Assembly: GCF_001522545.3 (NCBI RefSeq)
Contig: NC_031768.1
Location: 82,741,769 to 82,805,768 of the forward strand
Source: Parus major
Taxonomy: Eukaryota > Chordata > Aves > Passeriformes > Paridae
DNA: 64,000 nucleotides
Reading direction: 5' to 3'
The notes under the pieces were generated by a model. The model was not told the origin of the DNA. It ran no database searches and saw only the letters and a program-made list of their open reading frames with translations. The position numbers and the translations under genes are program-made. Below are positions 62,043 to 64,000 of the stretch, piece after piece (within the stretch, counting starts at the first letter, position 1; every line of letters begins with the position of its first letter).

Positions 62043-64000
62043 TTAGTGCCATTGTGCTAGCTTTTTCTGGGTCAGAATTCATCACAATTCTGTGTCCAGG
62101 AAAACCAATATTTTGCTTTGCAGAAATTAAGGGACTTTTGATTGCAATCTCAGTAGCATGTTCATGAAGCTGGCAAGTTTCTCACTGTCAGTCTTTCAGG
62201 ATGTAAATCAGGAAGAACAACCACAGATATTCTGAGTTTCAGCTGCTGGTCTGCTTTGTCATGTCATTCCTTTTGCCTGCAATAATCAGAGGCTTTACCC
62301 AGCAAAATCAGTAGCAGGGTGGTGGATATGAACTCTTCTATCTCTAATATAATATCTCTCCTCTGCTAGCCATGCAGTCATCCTTGCCCTTTCTGGCAGT
62401 TTTCTGTTCTTCATGCTGCAATTACCTCTCTGCAAGGTACACAAGTCAGCACTGCCAGCTCCATGGATCCCAGAACAGATATTTTATAAATTCCACTAAA
62501 CCTCCAATCTTCACTTTTGCTGGTTTTCTAGTGGTAATCAGGAAGCTTTTCACCTTCTTTGCATCTGACAGCACAATGGTTCTAATTTATTCTGAAAAAT
62601 TTTGAGTAATTTGAAAAGTAAAGTAAGTGTCAATGGAAATACCACACTGTACCTATATTTTCTTGAAATATGACTTCCCACTTTTCTGCAAGGTCTGGAG
62701 AAAAGGTTTTTGTCCTGGAAGAGTTTGTAATAGGATTATAACCTGGGATTACTTTTATCTCTATTTACTTATTGTCTTCCTTATCATAATACTCAGCCTT
62801 CATTTCGTTAATATCACAAGGACATTTTCTCCTATGTTACAAAATACTTCTGAAGGCTAATCCCCCTTCCCCTCAATATTTTTTATCCAGTTTGTTCCTC
62901 ATTTGAGGACATCAGCGTGGGAGGTCATTGGAGTTTAGTTAGGTGTATAAATAATGTTCGATATAAATCTTCATAGAGAAGATTTAAGGCTTTAAGGTTT
63001 ATTAAAAAATAAAATAAAATAAAATATTTTCTTTCTAAATTAATTTGAAAATATAATAATGTGTAAATATTGAAAATATGAATTAAGCTCATATTAATAT
63101 CGCTTTTAAGATGTATTATTTTCAAAGTGCCATTTATCCTTCCCAATACTTATGTTTTTGCAGTGACTCAAACTATACATTGGCCAAAGTAATCATAATG
63201 AATATCAATTACATCAGAGAAGAGCATAAGCCCTCTTGAAACCGGAGCTCCTGATGCTCGTAAGCTTTTCAATGGCCAGAGCTTTTCATCCCTAAAACTT
63301 TTCATGTCTCTACATTGAAAGTTGAAAGATCATAACCCTTCTTGAGTACTCAGGTGTGTGAAAGGACAGGGATATTTTATCCTCAGAAATCAGAGTAGTA
63401 GTATGGGTGGTGACTACAGTGGGACTTAATTTGGCTTTTGAGAGGAGAGGAAAGTGAGGGGAAGTCTTACAGATCCATGAGATTTATTTTGGCTGGTCTC
63501 TTTTCCCAGTCCAGGTAAACTGGTAAACAAACTGGGGCAGCAATGCAGCCTTCCAAAGCTGCCATTGATGAGCTGGGATCCATGCACTGAATGCTCCACT
63601 GCAAAACAGTTTATTTGCTGCCACAGAAAAAGCAGAGGCTAAGGGCTAAACAGGAATAATGACTTGATGTCATTATCTCTTAATTGCCTTTTGTGGGGAA
63701 GGGGTGAAATTAAACCCTTTCTGGCCTTCTAGTCACTTGGATGTGATATTGTGATGAGATTAAGATGGATGATATAATTCACAAATTTTAAAAATGATTG
63801 GTAGGTAATTATATTCTATTTTTTATCTTCTTCCACCCCCTCCCTCAGTGTCATATTTGAATTTCATATTTCTAGTTTTATGTATTTTTTTCCCTCTCCT
63901 TTGGGTACTTCTTTTCCTTTTTAGAAAAAAAAAAATCTACATTTATCACTTATATTTCTTGCCACTTCCTCTAAAAATCTCCACTGTTTTGCTGCTATTG
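62043..64000. other. Right edge of window, no gene supported
   Basis: Unique AT-rich sequence. It includes an inverted repeat in a motif-dense stretch at 63600-63700 and pyrimidine-rich sequence near 63830-63925. Confidence 0.45.
63656..63676. promoter_or_regulatory. Inverted repeat ATAATGAC-5-GTCATTAT in candidate regulatory stretch
   Basis: Perfect 8-base arms flank TTGAT. The outer ATAAT/ATTAT suits homeodomain binding and the inner TGAC/GTCA suits bZIP or nuclear-receptor half-sites. Neighbouring CTTAATTGCC adds another homeodomain core. Confidence 0.35.

Noticed and set aside
1..64000. CRISPR array, prokaryotic operon, rRNA or tRNA gene
   Set aside because: No spaced direct repeats, no Shine-Dalgarno-led gene strings and no cloverleaf-forming sequence were recognised; the repeats and receptor place the DNA in a bird genome.
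59640..64000. Second TAS2R copy or pseudogene downstream
   Set aside because: None of the frames contains the TM3, TM6 or TM7 signatures, even in broken form.

Overview
The window looks like nuclear DNA from a bird, most likely a songbird. It is AT-rich and CpG-poor and has no operon structure. Its only clearly recognisable interspersed repeats are CR1-type LINE copies, many with the avian 3' ends that read towards ATTCTATG-like octamers. The one intact gene is a single-exon bitter taste receptor (TAS2R) with all the family signatures. Species, chromosome and synteny cannot be read from the sequence alone.

Layout. Bases 1-230 hold a protein-like reading frame broken by one internal stop, which is probably a pseudogene or the decayed last exon of something further left. 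From about 0.2 to 58.3 kb the window is essentially a gene desert. It contains eleven recognisable CR1 fragments: seven on the + strand between 6.4 and 34.1 kb, and four on the - strand between 36.3 and 55.0 kb. It also contains two long TA/CA compound microsatellites (1.8 and 12.9 kb), several weak candidates for retroviral LTR or gag remnants (3.1, 7.5, 10 and 42.2 kb), and a pentamer satellite (ATTCT then TATCC/TATCCC) that grows out of a CR1 tail and contains a 212-base assembly gap (22213-22424). Two CR1 copies keep recognisable reverse-transcriptase coding remnants, at 32.9-33.1 kb (+) and 49.9-50.3 kb (-).

The TAS2R coding sequence is at 58481-59443 (+). It has an 18-bp tandem duplication and a TATA-like element just upstream and a polyadenylation signal 184 bases after the stop. 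The last 4.4 kb contain no gene that I can support.

Several stretches of the desert (14.4, 26.1-26.6, 30.6, 38.7, 51.6 and 63.65 kb) are dense in homeodomain, SOX, octamer or TALE-like motifs, or keep clustered CpGs, and are candidates for conserved non-coding regulatory elements. This needs cross-species alignment. I found no CRISPR array, operon, tRNA, rRNA or clearly new multi-gene system. The most useful leads are the broken frame at the left edge, a possible Cys-rich exon at 53.74 kb, the CR1-seeded satellite and the candidate regulatory blocks.
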